Source of the DNA: Reddybacter sp041277045 | Lineage (GTDB): Bacteria > Pseudomonadota > Gammaproteobacteria > Pseudomonadales > Porticoccaceae | Assembly: GCA_041277045.1 (NCBI GenBank) | Contig: JBGFSY010000001.1 | Span: 1 to 64,000 of the forward strand | Reading direction: 5' to 3' | DNA length: 64,000 bases | Part shown: positions 34,605 to 43,329 of the stretch, one piece after another | Position numbering within the stretch: position 1 is the stretch's first letter | How the letters are laid out: every line of letters begins with the position of its first letter | The notes under the pieces: model-generated | The model's input: only the letters and a program-made list of their open reading frames with translations | Told to the model about the DNA's origin: nothing | Databases searched by the model: none | Made by a program: the position numbers and the translations under genes

Positions 34605-35906
34605 ATGCACCCAGATCATCACAAGTTCGGCTTAACTCATATCGACCCGGCACTACTCAAACAAATAGATAATATGGCCCTCGACGATATTAATGTCGCC
34701 GACCCCGCTCTGTTTAAAAACGATACGGTGTGGCCCTATTTTGCCCGCCTGCGCCGCGATGACCCGATCCATTTCTGCAAAGACAGCCTGTACGGCCCCT
34801 ACTGGTCAATCACCCGCTACAAAGACATTATGGCGATTGAGAAAAACCATAAGGTCTTTTCCTCCGACACGGCCTACGGTGGCATTACCATTGAGGACGG
34901 AAACCTCGGTCTCGATGTGGAAATGTTTATCGCCATGGATCCCCCGGAACACGACGAACAGCGCAAAGCAGTTAGCCCCATCGTATCGCCGCAAAATTTG
35001 GCACGCCTTGAAAAAACCATTCGCGCCCGCTCGAAAAAAATCCTCAGCGAGCTGCCCATTGGCGAAACCTTCGATGTGGTCGATCGAGTTTCCATTGAAT
35101 TGACCACGCAAATGCTCGCCACCCTGTTCGACTTCCCCTGGGATGACAGGCGCAAGTTAACTCACTGGTCCGATGTCGCCACTAGTACACCCGGTGCCGA
35201 GGACTATGTATCAGAAGAGTATCGAAATGCCGAAATGGCAGAGTGCCTGGCCTACTTCACCCGACTCTGGAATGAGCGCGTTAATGCCGAGCCCGGGCCC
35301 GATTTAATCTCCATGTTGGCCCACTCCGACGCCACCCGCCATATGACGCCGAATCAATTTCTTGGTAACTTAGTACTGCTAATCGTTGGCGGCAACGACA
35401 CCACTCGCAATACCATGACAGGCAGCATCCTCGCGCTCAACCAAAACCCTGAGCAATACCAGCGGCTCTGTGACAACCCCGAACTCGTCACCTCGATGGT
35501 GCCCGAATTAATTCGCTGGCAAACCCCTCTTGCATCCATGCGCCGTACCGCGATTGAAGACTTCGAAGTCGGCGGCAAGTTGATTCGCAAGGGCGACAAA
35601 GTGGTGCTGTGGTACGCCTCCGCCAACCTTGACCCCGACAGTATCGACAATCCTGAGCAATTCATTATCGACCGCCGGCGCCCGCGCCAACATATCTCGT
35701 TTGGCTTTGGCATTCATCGCTGTGTCGGCAACCGGCTAGCCGAAATGCAGTTGCGCATTATTTGGGAAGAGACTCTGAAAAAATGGCCCCAGCCTTGTAT
35801 TGAAGTCATCGGCGAACCGGATCGCAGTTACTCGGTTATCTTGCGGGGTTATAACTCTCTACCTATCCGCATCAATACCCCAGCGGTCGATGCCGGTAGC
35901 CATTGA
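34605..35906 (+). CDS. Cytochrome P450, CYP153-like alkane/fatty acid terminal hydroxylase
   Basis: A soluble class I bacterial P450 of 433 residues. The I-helix oxygen-activating motif is GGNDTT (262-267), and the heme loop FGFGIHRCVGNRLAE has the Cys ligand at C373. Other blocks such as FIAMDPPEHDEQRKAVSPIV and VFSSDTAYGGITI resemble CYP153 enzymes, which hydroxylate the ends of n-alkanes, alcohols and fatty acids. The ferredoxin reductase and ferredoxin genes follow directly, as in CYP153 operons of Alcanivorax and Mycobacterium, so the whole electron chain is encoded. AGGGG stands six bases before the ATG. Subfamily assignment needs alignment. Confidence 0.88.
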   Translation: MHPDHHKFGLTHIDPALLKQIDNMALDDINVADPALFKNDTVWPYFARLRRDDPIHFCKDSLYGPYWSITRYKDIMAIEKNHKVFSSDTAYGGITIEDGNLGLDVEMFIAMDPPEHDEQRKAVSPIVSPQNLARLEKTIRARSKKILSELPIGETFDVVDRVSIELTTQMLATLFDFPWDDRRKLTHWSDVATSTPGAEDYVSEEYRNAEMAECLAYFTRLWNERVNAEPGPDLISMLAHSDATRHMTPNQFLGNLVLLIVGGNDTTRNTMTGSILALNQNPEQYQRLCDNPELVTSMVPELIRWQTPLASMRRTAIEDFEVGGKLIRKGDKVVLWYASANLDPDSIDNPEQFIIDRRRPRQHISFGFGIHRCVGNRLAEMQLRIIWEETLKKWPQPCIEVIGEPDRSYSVILRGYNSLPIRINTPAVDAGSH

Positions 35907-35920
35907 GTGGGAGTACAGAC

Positions 35921-37162
35921 ATGAACGAGTCCGTGGTCATTATTGGCGGCGGCCAGGCTGGAGCACAGGCCGCCGTTAGTTTGCGCAAAGAGGGTTTCAG
36001 CGGTGCCATCACCCTGGTTTGCGAAGAGCCGGTACTGCCCTATCAACGCCCCCCACTATCGAAAACCTATCTCGCCGGTGAATTACCGAAAGAGCGTCTA
36101 TTTATTAAACCCGCCGCGTTCTACGAAAAAGCCAAAATTGAGCTATTGCTCGGTGTACGGGTCAGTGCCATCGACACCAAACAACAACGACTCAACCTCG
36201 ACAATCAACAAAGCCTGTCCTACAACCATCTTGTTTTCGCCACCGGCGGAAGGGTTCGCCCTCTACATTGTCCGGGTATTGAGCATCACCACGTACACTA
36301 TTTGCGCACCCTGGCCGATGTCGATGCCATGCACGATAAATTCAAACCCGGCAAACGCCTGGTTATCATTGGTGGTGGCTATGTCGGACTCGAAACGGCG
36401 GCTGTGGCGGTGAAACACGGGCTTAAAGTCAGTGTATTGGTAGCCCGACCCACTGCCCTGGGGCGGGTCACCAGTAAGGTCGTCGGCCAATTTTTTGAAC
36501 AGGTGCACCGCTCAGCGGGTGTCAACCTGCAATCCAATACCGATGTCGAATGTCTCGAAGGCGAGAACGAAGAGGTGGTGCTGACCACGCGGGGCGCGCT
36601 GCTTTCCGCAGATCTCGTGGTTGTGGGCATTGGTCTGCTGCCCAATATCGAGTTGGCCGAGAGTGCGGGCATCCTCTGTGAAGACGGCATTAATACCGAC
36701 CAATACGGGCGCACTTCGGTCGCCAACATCTACGCCGCAGGCGATTGCGCCAATCACCCCAACGCGACTTACAAACGCCGCATACGCCTACAGTCGGTGC
36801 AAAACGCCATCGACCAGGCGAGAACTGTGGCGGCGAGTATTTGCGGAAAAAATAAACCCTATACCCAGATACCCTGGTTCTGGTCCGATCAGTACGATTT
36901 AAAATTACAAACAGCGGGCGTCAACACCGGCTATGACGAAATCGTGCTACGCGGCGATCCCGCGACCCGTTCCTTTGCCGCCTTTTATTTGCGCGCCGGG
37001 CGACTGTTGGCTGTCGACGCTATCAATCGCCCCGCCGAATTTGTCGCCGCACGTAACATCATTAATAAACACCTGGCCGTATCCGCCGCACGCCTGAGCG
37101 ATGAAAGCATCGCCGCCAAGGCCCTGGCTGAACCCCAGGACGCGACGAGCCGACCTAAGTAG
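35921..37162 (+). CDS. NAD(P)H-dependent ferredoxin reductase (P450 system), 413 aa
   Basis: FAD-containing reductase of the putidaredoxin-reductase type. The FAD-binding GGGQAGAQAA (about 9-18) and NAD-binding IIGGGYVGLE (about 147-156) motifs are each part of a Rossmann fold, and NIYAAGDCAN matches the second FAD motif. It passes electrons from NAD(P)H to the ferredoxin encoded next. ATG 35921 is chosen because GGGAG lies seven bases upstream; it starts 14 bases after the P450 stop. A TTG at 35903 is the longer alternative. Confidence 0.88.
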   Translation: MNESVVIIGGGQAGAQAAVSLRKEGFSGAITLVCEEPVLPYQRPPLSKTYLAGELPKERLFIKPAAFYEKAKIELLLGVRVSAIDTKQQRLNLDNQQSLSYNHLVFATGGRVRPLHCPGIEHHHVHYLRTLADVDAMHDKFKPGKRLVIIGGGYVGLETAAVAVKHGLKVSVLVARPTALGRVTSKVVGQFFEQVHRSAGVNLQSNTDVECLEGENEEVVLTTRGALLSADLVVVGIGLLPNIELAESAGILCEDGINTDQYGRTSVANIYAAGDCANHPNATYKRRIRLQSVQNAIDQARTVAASICGKNKPYTQIPWFWSDQYDLKLQTAGVNTGYDEIVLRGDPATRSFAAFYLRAGRLLAVDAINRPAEFVAARNIINKHLAVSAARLSDESIAAKALAEPQDATSRPK

Positions 37163-37189
37163 CCACACCCTGTAGCGAGGAAGAGAGCA

Positions 37190-37510
37190 ATGATTAAAGT
37201 GACCTATATCGACCATGCTGGTACTGCACGTGACGTTGAAGTCGAGGAAGGCGTTGACTTAATGGATGCTGCGGTCGACAACCTGGTACCCGGCATCGAT
37301 GGCGACTGTGGCGGCGTCGCCGCCTGTGCCACCTGCCATGTCCATGTTGACCCCGCCTGGCAAGACAAATTGCCGCCAATGGAAGAAGAAGAGGACGCGA
37401 TGCTGGAGCTTGCCGACGACCGCAACAAGAGCTCGCGCCTCGCCTGTCAATTGAAAGCCAGCCCGGAATTAGACGGCCTGGTATTACACACCCCTATCGG
37501 ACAGCACTGA
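37190..37510 (+). CDS. 2Fe-2S ferredoxin, adrenodoxin/putidaredoxin type, 106 aa
   Basis: Small electron carrier. Cluster ligands are seen in GDCGGVAACATCHVHV (Cys-x5-Cys-x2-Cys) and in SRLACQLKA (fourth Cys), with an acidic patch EEEEDAMLELADD that binds the P450 and reductase. Length and ligand spacing are typical of ferredoxins serving class I P450s. AGGAAGAG lies a few bases before the ATG. It ends the three-gene operon; no transcription terminator was seen, and the convergent phosphatidyltransferase gene ends 171 bases away. Confidence 0.93.
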   Translation: MIKVTYIDHAGTARDVEVEEGVDLMDAAVDNLVPGIDGDCGGVAACATCHVHVDPAWQDKLPPMEEEEDAMLELADDRNKSSRLACQLKASPELDGLVLHTPIGQH

Positions 37511-37681
37511 AAGCAGCGGGTAAAAGCAGTTAAAATTGCATCGGGGTGGAGGCTTATCGGGCCCATCTCAGCGAATTTTTAGGCTCGCGGGTATACTGCC
37601 GTTGGCACTTAGCACCAATAAAGTCCGCAGCTTTCTCGGCAAAAAAACACAATAATCACACACGTGTATCACCCGCTAAAA

Positions 37682-38359
37682 TTAGCGACAATCACCGTCG
37701 CCAGACTGTTTGTTTTTCCAATCTTTACGTCTTTCTTTTAAGCCAATTCGCTCTTGTATTTGTACGCGACGCTCACGAAAGCGATAGCGCTGACGACGCA
37801 TTAGATCCCGCGCATGGAAAACCGTTGCCACATTGTAGTGGTTTTTATTCAGGGTAAAGGTGATAAATACTTCTTCCAGTGCCACCCAAATATGGAAAAA
37901 AATCACACCGCGAAAAAACGTGGAGGTATCCAGTAACACCAGTGCATAATACGCCGGGGCCATCAATATGGCCGCAAGCTTTGCCGACCAAGTGTGGTAG
38001 CGGGGTAGCTCGTGAAACTTCAGCAGGCAGGTAATCGTGGGCACTAAATAAGTAAAAAACCCGAGTACAAAAAACCACTTTTGCTGCTGGAAAATATTCG
38101 GCCACAACAGAAACAAGCCCAGTAACATAGCGCTGTAAGTGAACAAGTCACCCCAGCTATCGAGCCGTGCACCCAGCTCACTGGTTTGATTCCAGCGCCG
38201 CGCTAAATAACCATCGAGGCCATCGGTTAGCAGTGAGCCCGCCAATAAAATCAGAAAGGCATCACTGTAACCGTAATAGGCCAGGCAGAGCAGTACCGGC
38301 ACCAGTACCAGCCGGGAGGCACTCAAGCAATTGGGAATGTTGATAAACGAATTAACCAT
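37682..38359 (-). CDS. CDP-alcohol phosphatidyltransferase family protein, 225 aa
   Basis: Membrane enzyme that joins a CDP-linked lipid to an alcohol. The family motif D-x2-DG-x2-AR-x8-G-x3-D-x3-D is complete: DGLDGYLARRWNQTSELGAR followed by LDSWGD (about 46-71). Several hydrophobic helices surround it. The C-terminal 60 residues are long, basic and probably cytoplasmic (RRQRYRFRERRVQIQERIGL). The alcohol (glycerol phosphate, inositol or other) cannot be decided. A decayed copy of its 3' end lies at 34155-34330, across the P450 operon. Confidence 0.85.
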   Translation of the reverse strand: MVNSFINIPNCLSASRLVLVPVLLCLAYYGYSDAFLILLAGSLLTDGLDGYLARRWNQTSELGARLDSWGDLFTYSAMLLGLFLLWPNIFQQQKWFFVLGFFTYLVPTITCLLKFHELPRYHTWSAKLAAILMAPAYYALVLLDTSTFFRGVIFFHIWVALEEVFITFTLNKNHYNVATVFHARDLMRRQRYRFRERRVQIQERIGLKERRKDWKNKQSGDGDCR

Positions 38360-38387
38360 AACTCTTTAGCAATTAATGTGAGAGGCC

Positions 38388-39155
38388 TTAGCTCTTATTG
38401 CTCTGCTGCCTTTGTCTCACCACTTCAAATAAACACACACCAGCAGCGACAGAGACGTTCAGACTACTCACTGTGCCAGCCATTGGCAGCTTGACCAAAC
38501 TATCACAGGTCTCTTTGGTCAGGCGACGCAAGCCTTTGCCCTCAGCACCCATCACCAGCGCTACCGCAATGGTGAAGTCGGTTTGATAAACACCCTCTTG
38601 CGCTTCACCATCAGTGCCAATAATCCACAGTCCTTCCTGCTTGAGCTTATTCAGCGTTCGCGACAGATTAGTGACAACCACTAACGGCACGGAGTCAGCC
38701 GCTCCCGATGCCACTTTGCGCACCACCGGAGTAATACCCACAGAGCGGTCTTTGGTGGTGACAATAGCATGAACTCCGGCGGCATCAGCCGTGCGCAGAC
38801 AGGCACCCAAATTATGGGGATCGGTGACTTCATCGAGTACCAGTAGCAGTGCTGGCTCTTGCAGCTCACCAAGAAGGTTAAGCAGATAGGCTTCGTCTTG
38901 TACCACGCCCGCCGTGCAGAGTGCCGCCACACCCTGATGGTTCAGTTCTTCACCCTCTGCGGCTTCATCGGCTAGTAACGCATCGAGCTCTTTGCGCGTC
39001 GCCCACAACCAGGGAATATCTTCCCGGTCGGCCAGGGCCTGTATTTTTTGCTGACGCTGATCTTTGCGGCCCCGTTGCAGGCGCAGCTCTTTAACCCGCT
39101 CAGCATCGGTTTTTAACAGGGCCTGCACTGCGTGAAGACCATAGACCCACTGCAT
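38388..39155 (-). CDS. rlmB: 23S rRNA (guanosine(2251)-2'-O)-methyltransferase RlmB
   Basis: SPOUT-class methyltransferase for G2251 in the peptidyl-transferase P-loop. The N-terminal substrate-binding domain begins MQWVYGLHAVQALLK; the knotted SAM domain has LVLDEVTDPHNLGACLRTAD, VMGAEGKGLRRL and SLNVSVAAGVCLFEVVRQR, the three SpoU motifs. ATG 39155 gives a length near the family norm; a TTG at 39176 preceded by GGAG is an alternative. It is followed by the phosphatidyltransferase gene in the same direction (28 bases apart). Confidence 0.93.
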   Translation of the reverse strand: MQWVYGLHAVQALLKTDAERVKELRLQRGRKDQRQQKIQALADREDIPWLWATRKELDALLADEAAEGEELNHQGVAALCTAGVVQDEAYLLNLLGELQEPALLLVLDEVTDPHNLGACLRTADAAGVHAIVTTKDRSVGITPVVRKVASGAADSVPLVVVTNLSRTLNKLKQEGLWIIGTDGEAQEGVYQTDFTIAVALVMGAEGKGLRRLTKETCDSLVKLPMAGTVSSLNVSVAAGVCLFEVVRQRQQSNKS

Positions 39156-39322
39156 ACCACTTGAACCACTCACCAACGAATTACTCCCGAATAGACCCAA
39201 TAGCGGTTTGCCATCGAACAGGGGAGCTAGTTTACCGCTTCTGCCCAGCGGTAGCGAAATACTCCGCGCAAGACCGCCTATTTATTACAGCATTCAACTA
39301 AGCCGAAAGAAGCGCGTACAGA

Positions 39323-40408
39323 CTAGAGTGGATCGGGCACCGGGATTTTGGCGACGTAGTCGGACATGAAGCTACCCAGGTACAAATGCCCTTCGTGCTC
39401 AAGCACGCTGGTAACCATGCCGATGGAGTTATCTTTGGCATCCATAAAGTGAGTGATATTGCCGTCCATATCAACACCGACCAGCAGGCCGAAGGTCGGC
39501 AGGTTCAAGCCATTAAAGAACTCCGGCACCAGGGCCAGAAAACGCGGCAGGCGCATCATTAACTTCTTTTTAAAGGGCTGAGGGGCCAGTGCTTCGAGCC
39601 GGGGAAAGCGCGGATAGGCCAGCGCCACCCAATAGGTATCTTTGCCATTGAAGGTAATGTTGTCCGGCCCACCCGGTAAGTTCGGCACAAAGGGTTCACT
39701 CTGCCCGGCCTTAGGCCCCTTTAACCACAACCGGGTCACGCAAAAGCCGAGGGTTTGATTGACCAGCACATAGTCACCCTCTGGCCCCATCGCCACGCCG
39801 TTGGCCAGATGCAAATTATCGAGCACCACGCTGCTGCTTTTGGTGACAGGGTCATAACAGATCAACTCACCGAGAGGGTTGTCTTCCATCATCGCGTAGT
39901 CGGCCTGAGCCATGGTGTACTTACTAGAGATGTCGCTGAAATAAATTTTGCCGTCGGGGGCAATATCGAGATCGTCCGCTACGTTGTACTGTCGGCCATC
40001 TACTTCATCGCTTAGTACGCTGACCTCGCCCTCGGGCGTGAGGCAAACCAGGCCTTTGTCGGCATCGCAAATAATCAGATTTCCCGTGGCGTCAAACTTC
40101 ATACCCAGGGGGTGGCCGCCAGTATTGGCCAGCACCTCGGGATCAGCCGAACCATCAATGGGTGCGCGCATCACATTGCCGTCGGTCAAACCCGTGTAAA
40201 GATAGCCGTCTTTAATAGCCGTTGCTTCTGGCCCGGCCAACTTGCCACGCCAGAGTTTTTCCGCTTTGCGCAGTGAATTAGTAAAAGCAAAGCGCCCTTC
40301 ATAAAGCGGCGCTTTGGGGGGATGCCAGCCGATAGGTTCGATCGCCACTGGCCAGAAGAAGATATACAGTATCGATAGAAAAATAAAAACCAGTATTAAT
40401 CCCAACAT
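39323..40408 (-). CDS. SMP-30/strictosidine synthase-like beta-propeller protein, membrane-anchored
   Basis: The N-terminus MLGLILVFIFLSILYIFFWP is one uncleaved membrane anchor; the remaining 340 residues form a six-bladed propeller outside the membrane or on its inner face. Family stretches include GGHPLGMKFDATGNLIICDA, ADDLDIAPDGKIYFSD, LHLANGVAMGPEGDYVLVNQ and GGPDNITFNGKDTYWVA, as in APMAP/strictosidine-synthase-like proteins. Those often hydrolyse lactones or organophosphates; the substrate is unknown. It is separate in sequence from the SMP-30 protein at 8896-9747. Convergent or operon partners are absent on the left, and rnr follows about 95 bases upstream on the same strand. Confidence 0.8.
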   Translation of the reverse strand: MLGLILVFIFLSILYIFFWPVAIEPIGWHPPKAPLYEGRFAFTNSLRKAEKLWRGKLAGPEATAIKDGYLYTGLTDGNVMRAPIDGSADPEVLANTGGHPLGMKFDATGNLIICDADKGLVCLTPEGEVSVLSDEVDGRQYNVADDLDIAPDGKIYFSDISSKYTMAQADYAMMEDNPLGELICYDPVTKSSSVVLDNLHLANGVAMGPEGDYVLVNQTLGFCVTRLWLKGPKAGQSEPFVPNLPGGPDNITFNGKDTYWVALAYPRFPRLEALAPQPFKKKLMMRLPRFLALVPEFFNGLNLPTFGLLVGVDMDGNITHFMDAKDNSIGMVTSVLEHEGHLYLGSFMSDYVAKIPVPDPL

Positions 40409-40503
40409 AGCTCGCTCCTTATATTTATTATTTTGGGTTCACTACTTTCTCATTAATACCGGTGTTTTTTATCACGAATCACTGCTAAAAGCGACACCGC
40501 CTT

Positions 40504-43086
40504 TTACCCTTCCCCCGTACCCGCTCTACGCTTAGCATTGGACTTTGACTTTGGTCTGGATTTTTTCTTCGCTTTAGCAGGGCTTTTTACACCAACTTTT
40601 GCCGATGTTTTTTTCACCTTCTTTTTGGGTTTCTTTTTAGGCTTCAGCGCGGGCTCAGTTATGGACCCAGCTTCCGCCTTGGGCCCAGCCGTTGCCGCCG
40701 AGCCTCCCGTGCTTTTCTTGGGCTTTTTACGGCGCCTGGCAGCAGGTTTTTTATCCGCCTTTTTATCCCTCTTCGAACCCTCTTTCCCAGATCCGCCCGG
40801 CGATTTACCCGCTGGTTTGCCGCGACGCTTGCCGGAAGGGTGATCATCAGCGGCAGCATCGACTAAATCAAAATCAATTTTTCGCTCGTCGACATCAACG
40901 CGAGTGACAATAACACTGAGCCGATCACCGAGACGAAATACTCGCCTTGTGCGCTCACCGACCAAACGGTGGTGGGCGGCTTCGAAATTATAATAGTCAC
41001 GGGGCAGACCCGTAATGTGCACCAGCCCCTCTATAAATAGTTCATCGAGCTGCACAAATAAACCAAAGCCCGTCACCGAGGTAACCACCCCAGAGAATTC
41101 ATTGCCTACATGCTCCACCAGATACTGGCACTTCAACCAGCTATCGACACTGCGCGTTGCATCATCGGCGCGGCGTTCGGTCATTGAACAATGGCTGCCC
41201 GCCTCACTAATTTTCTCGGCGCTATAAGGGTAGCTTTGCGTTAAGGGCCAAAGTTCTGCGCCCTCGACCCGGTTGAGGTGGGCGACCCGCTTTTTACTGC
41301 GCAGCAAACCACGTATGGCGCGATGCACCAGTAAGTCAGCATAGCGACGAATGGGTGAGGTGAAGTGAGAATAAGCCTCATAATTAAGGCCGAAGTGGCC
41401 TTTGTTGTCATCCTGATAAACCGCCTGACGCATGGAGCGCAGCATAACGGACTGAATAACTGCAGCGTCGGGGCGATCGGCAACCTGACTTAACACGAAC
41501 TGATAGTCGAGGGGCGAAGGTGCATCGCCACCCGGCAAGCTGAGACCAATTTCACCAAGAAATTCACGTAAGTTATCCAGCTTTTCTTCTTTCGGCACTT
41601 CGTGCACGCGATACAGCGCCGGTAATTTACTCTTTTCTAACAGGGTTGCCGCACAAACATTGGCGCTGAGCATGCACTCTTCAATGAGACGATGGGCTTC
41701 GGTGCGGTCGGTGGGAATGATCTTTTCAATCTTGCGCTCGGCATCGAAGAGTATGCGCGTTTCGGTGGTTTCAAAATCAATCGCGCCCCGCACATCGCGA
41801 CGCTCTCGTAATGCCCGATATAAGTCATGCAGGTGATCAACATGCTTAACAATAGGCGAAAACTGCTTGCGCACACCACTGTCGGCGTCACCGCGTTGCT
41901 CAATCATGCTCGCCACTTGTGTATAGGTCAGCCGGGCACGCGAGTGCATTACCGCCTCGTAAAAACGAAAGCGCATCACTTTGCCCGATGCGTCAATGCG
42001 CATTTCACACACCATGCACAGGCGATCAACGGCGGGTTGTAAAGAGCACAAACCGTTGGACAGCTTCTCGGGTAGCATAGGCACCACCTGACCGGGGAAG
42101 TACACCGAATTGCCCCGTTCGTACGCTTCCAAATCCAGCTCACTGCCCGGCTTCACGTAGTGGGAAACATCGGCGATGGCAACGTACAGCGTCCAGCCAT
42201 TGCGGCTGGCAGGCTGACAAAAAACAGCATCGTCAAAGTCACGGGCATCTTCACCGTCTATGGTCACCAGTGGTAAATTACGCAAATCAACGCGCAGGCC
42301 TTTATCCGCTTCCAACACCTCGCTAGAGATACCCTCCACTTCCTTTTCAAGGGCGTCCGACCAGGCATTGGGGATACTGAAGTTATGAATCGCAATATCA
42401 ATCTCTAGCCCTGGCGCAAAATGCTCACCAAGAACACTCGACACCCGCCCAGCAGCCTGATGCCGTCTGTCGGGCTGCTGAGTAATGGTCGCCACCACGA
42501 TTTGCCCCGGCTCGGCACCACCTGTGCCGTCGGCAACAAGCAGCACATCCTGACTGATGCGCGGATTATCGGGGCGCACAAAATGAATACCATTCTCGGT
42601 AAAGTAGCGCCCCACCAGTTGCTGAGTACGCCGCTCGACAACCTCGACAATCGCCCCTTCGGAGCGACCCTTGCGGTCAGTGCCGGTAATACGCACCACC
42701 ACCTCGTCACCATCGAAGACCCGGCGCATTTGCCGACTGGACAGAAATACATCCCCATCTTTGGTGGGCGAAATCACAAAACCAAAACCCTCCGGGTGGC
42801 CAGACACCCGACCCTTAATCAGGTTCATCTTATCGAGCGGGCCATAGCCTCCACGGCGGTTGCGCACCGCCTGCCCATCCCTCTCCATCGCCCCAAGGCG
42901 ACGTCGCAAAGCCTCTATAGCATCGGCGTTATCTAGCTCGAAAACGGCACAGAGCTCTTCATGGGTTAGCGGGCCGACGCTGGCCTCGAGATGCTTGAGA
43001 ATAAACTCTCGACTGGGAATGGGGTTGTCATATTTTTCCGCTTCGCGGGAGGCAAAAGGGTCTGCCTGAACATTTTTTTTCTTCAT
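40504..43086 (-). CDS. rnr: Ribonuclease R
   Basis: RNase R is a processive 3'-5' exoribonuclease of the RNB family that degrades structured RNA. Domain order: N-terminal HTH (IPSREFILKHLEASVGPLTH), cold-shock domains starting near GRVSGHPEGFGFVIS, the RNB catalytic domain with DGEDARDFDDAVF (the Asp cluster for Mg) and an S1 domain (GVVTSVTGFGLFVQLDELFI). The last 130 residues are an unusually Lys/Pro/Ala-rich basic tail (for example KKPKKKVKKTSAK) that should bind RNA or ribosomes. The 860-residue length reflects this tail. Divergent from tRNA-Leu. Confidence 0.94.
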   Translation of the reverse strand: MKKKNVQADPFASREAEKYDNPIPSREFILKHLEASVGPLTHEELCAVFELDNADAIEALRRRLGAMERDGQAVRNRRGGYGPLDKMNLIKGRVSGHPEGFGFVISPTKDGDVFLSSRQMRRVFDGDEVVVRITGTDRKGRSEGAIVEVVERRTQQLVGRYFTENGIHFVRPDNPRISQDVLLVADGTGGAEPGQIVVATITQQPDRRHQAAGRVSSVLGEHFAPGLEIDIAIHNFSIPNAWSDALEKEVEGISSEVLEADKGLRVDLRNLPLVTIDGEDARDFDDAVFCQPASRNGWTLYVAIADVSHYVKPGSELDLEAYERGNSVYFPGQVVPMLPEKLSNGLCSLQPAVDRLCMVCEMRIDASGKVMRFRFYEAVMHSRARLTYTQVASMIEQRGDADSGVRKQFSPIVKHVDHLHDLYRALRERRDVRGAIDFETTETRILFDAERKIEKIIPTDRTEAHRLIEECMLSANVCAATLLEKSKLPALYRVHEVPKEEKLDNLREFLGEIGLSLPGGDAPSPLDYQFVLSQVADRPDAAVIQSVMLRSMRQAVYQDDNKGHFGLNYEAYSHFTSPIRRYADLLVHRAIRGLLRSKKRVAHLNRVEGAELWPLTQSYPYSAEKISEAGSHCSMTERRADDATRSVDSWLKCQYLVEHVGNEFSGVVTSVTGFGLFVQLDELFIEGLVHITGLPRDYYNFEAAHHRLVGERTRRVFRLGDRLSVIVTRVDVDERKIDFDLVDAAADDHPSGKRRGKPAGKSPGGSGKEGSKRDKKADKKPAARRRKKPKKSTGGSAATAGPKAEAGSITEPALKPKKKPKKKVKKTSAKVGVKSPAKAKKKSRPKSKSNAKRRAGTGEG

Positions 43087-43140
43087 AAATTCGCAATAAT
43101 TACCGGGGTATTGGCAGGCCGAAAAAGCCGCCTTTGAGAA

Positions 43141-43169
43141 TTGACAATAGTGGGCCTAATCAGTAAAGT
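43141..43169 (+). promoter_or_regulatory. Sigma70-type promoter of tRNA-Leu
   Basis: TTGACA (43141-43146) and TAAAGT (43164-43169) are 17 bases apart, followed by a GC-rich stretch (GCGCAACCCCG) typical of stringently controlled stable-RNA promoters. The tRNA starts 33 bases further on. Confidence 0.6.
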
Positions 43170-43202
43170 GCGCAACCCCGAACGAGTGCTAACTCGTACG
43201 TT

Positions 43203-43289
43203 GCCCAGGTGGTGAAATTGGTAGACACGCTAGCTTCAGGTGCTAGTGATCGCAAGGTCGTGGAGGTTCAAGTCCTCTCCTGGGCACCA
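43203..43289 (+). tRNA. tRNA-Leu (anticodon CAG)
   Basis: 87 bases with encoded CCA. The acceptor arms GCCCAGG (43203-43209) and CCTGGGC (43279-43285) pair perfectly; the anticodon stem CTAGC/GCTAG encloses TTCAGGT, giving CAG. A long variable arm follows (GTGATCGCAAGGTCGT) as in class II tRNAs, and the T arm has GGTTCAAGTCC. It reads CUG leucine codons. Confidence 0.95.
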
Positions 43290-43300
43290 TTTCAAACTAA

Positions 43301-43328
43301 CCTGTTAATAGCTTAACAGGGCGTTTTT
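43301..43328 (+). terminator. Intrinsic terminator after tRNA-Leu
   Basis: CCTGTTAA (43301-43308) and TTAACAGG (43313-43320) form a perfect stem with loop TAGC, followed by GCGTTTTT. Confidence 0.82.
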
Positions 43329-43329
43329 C

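Noticed and set aside
34400..34672. 90-codon + strand frame before the P450 gene
   Set aside because: Overlaps the well-supported P450 start, without family features.
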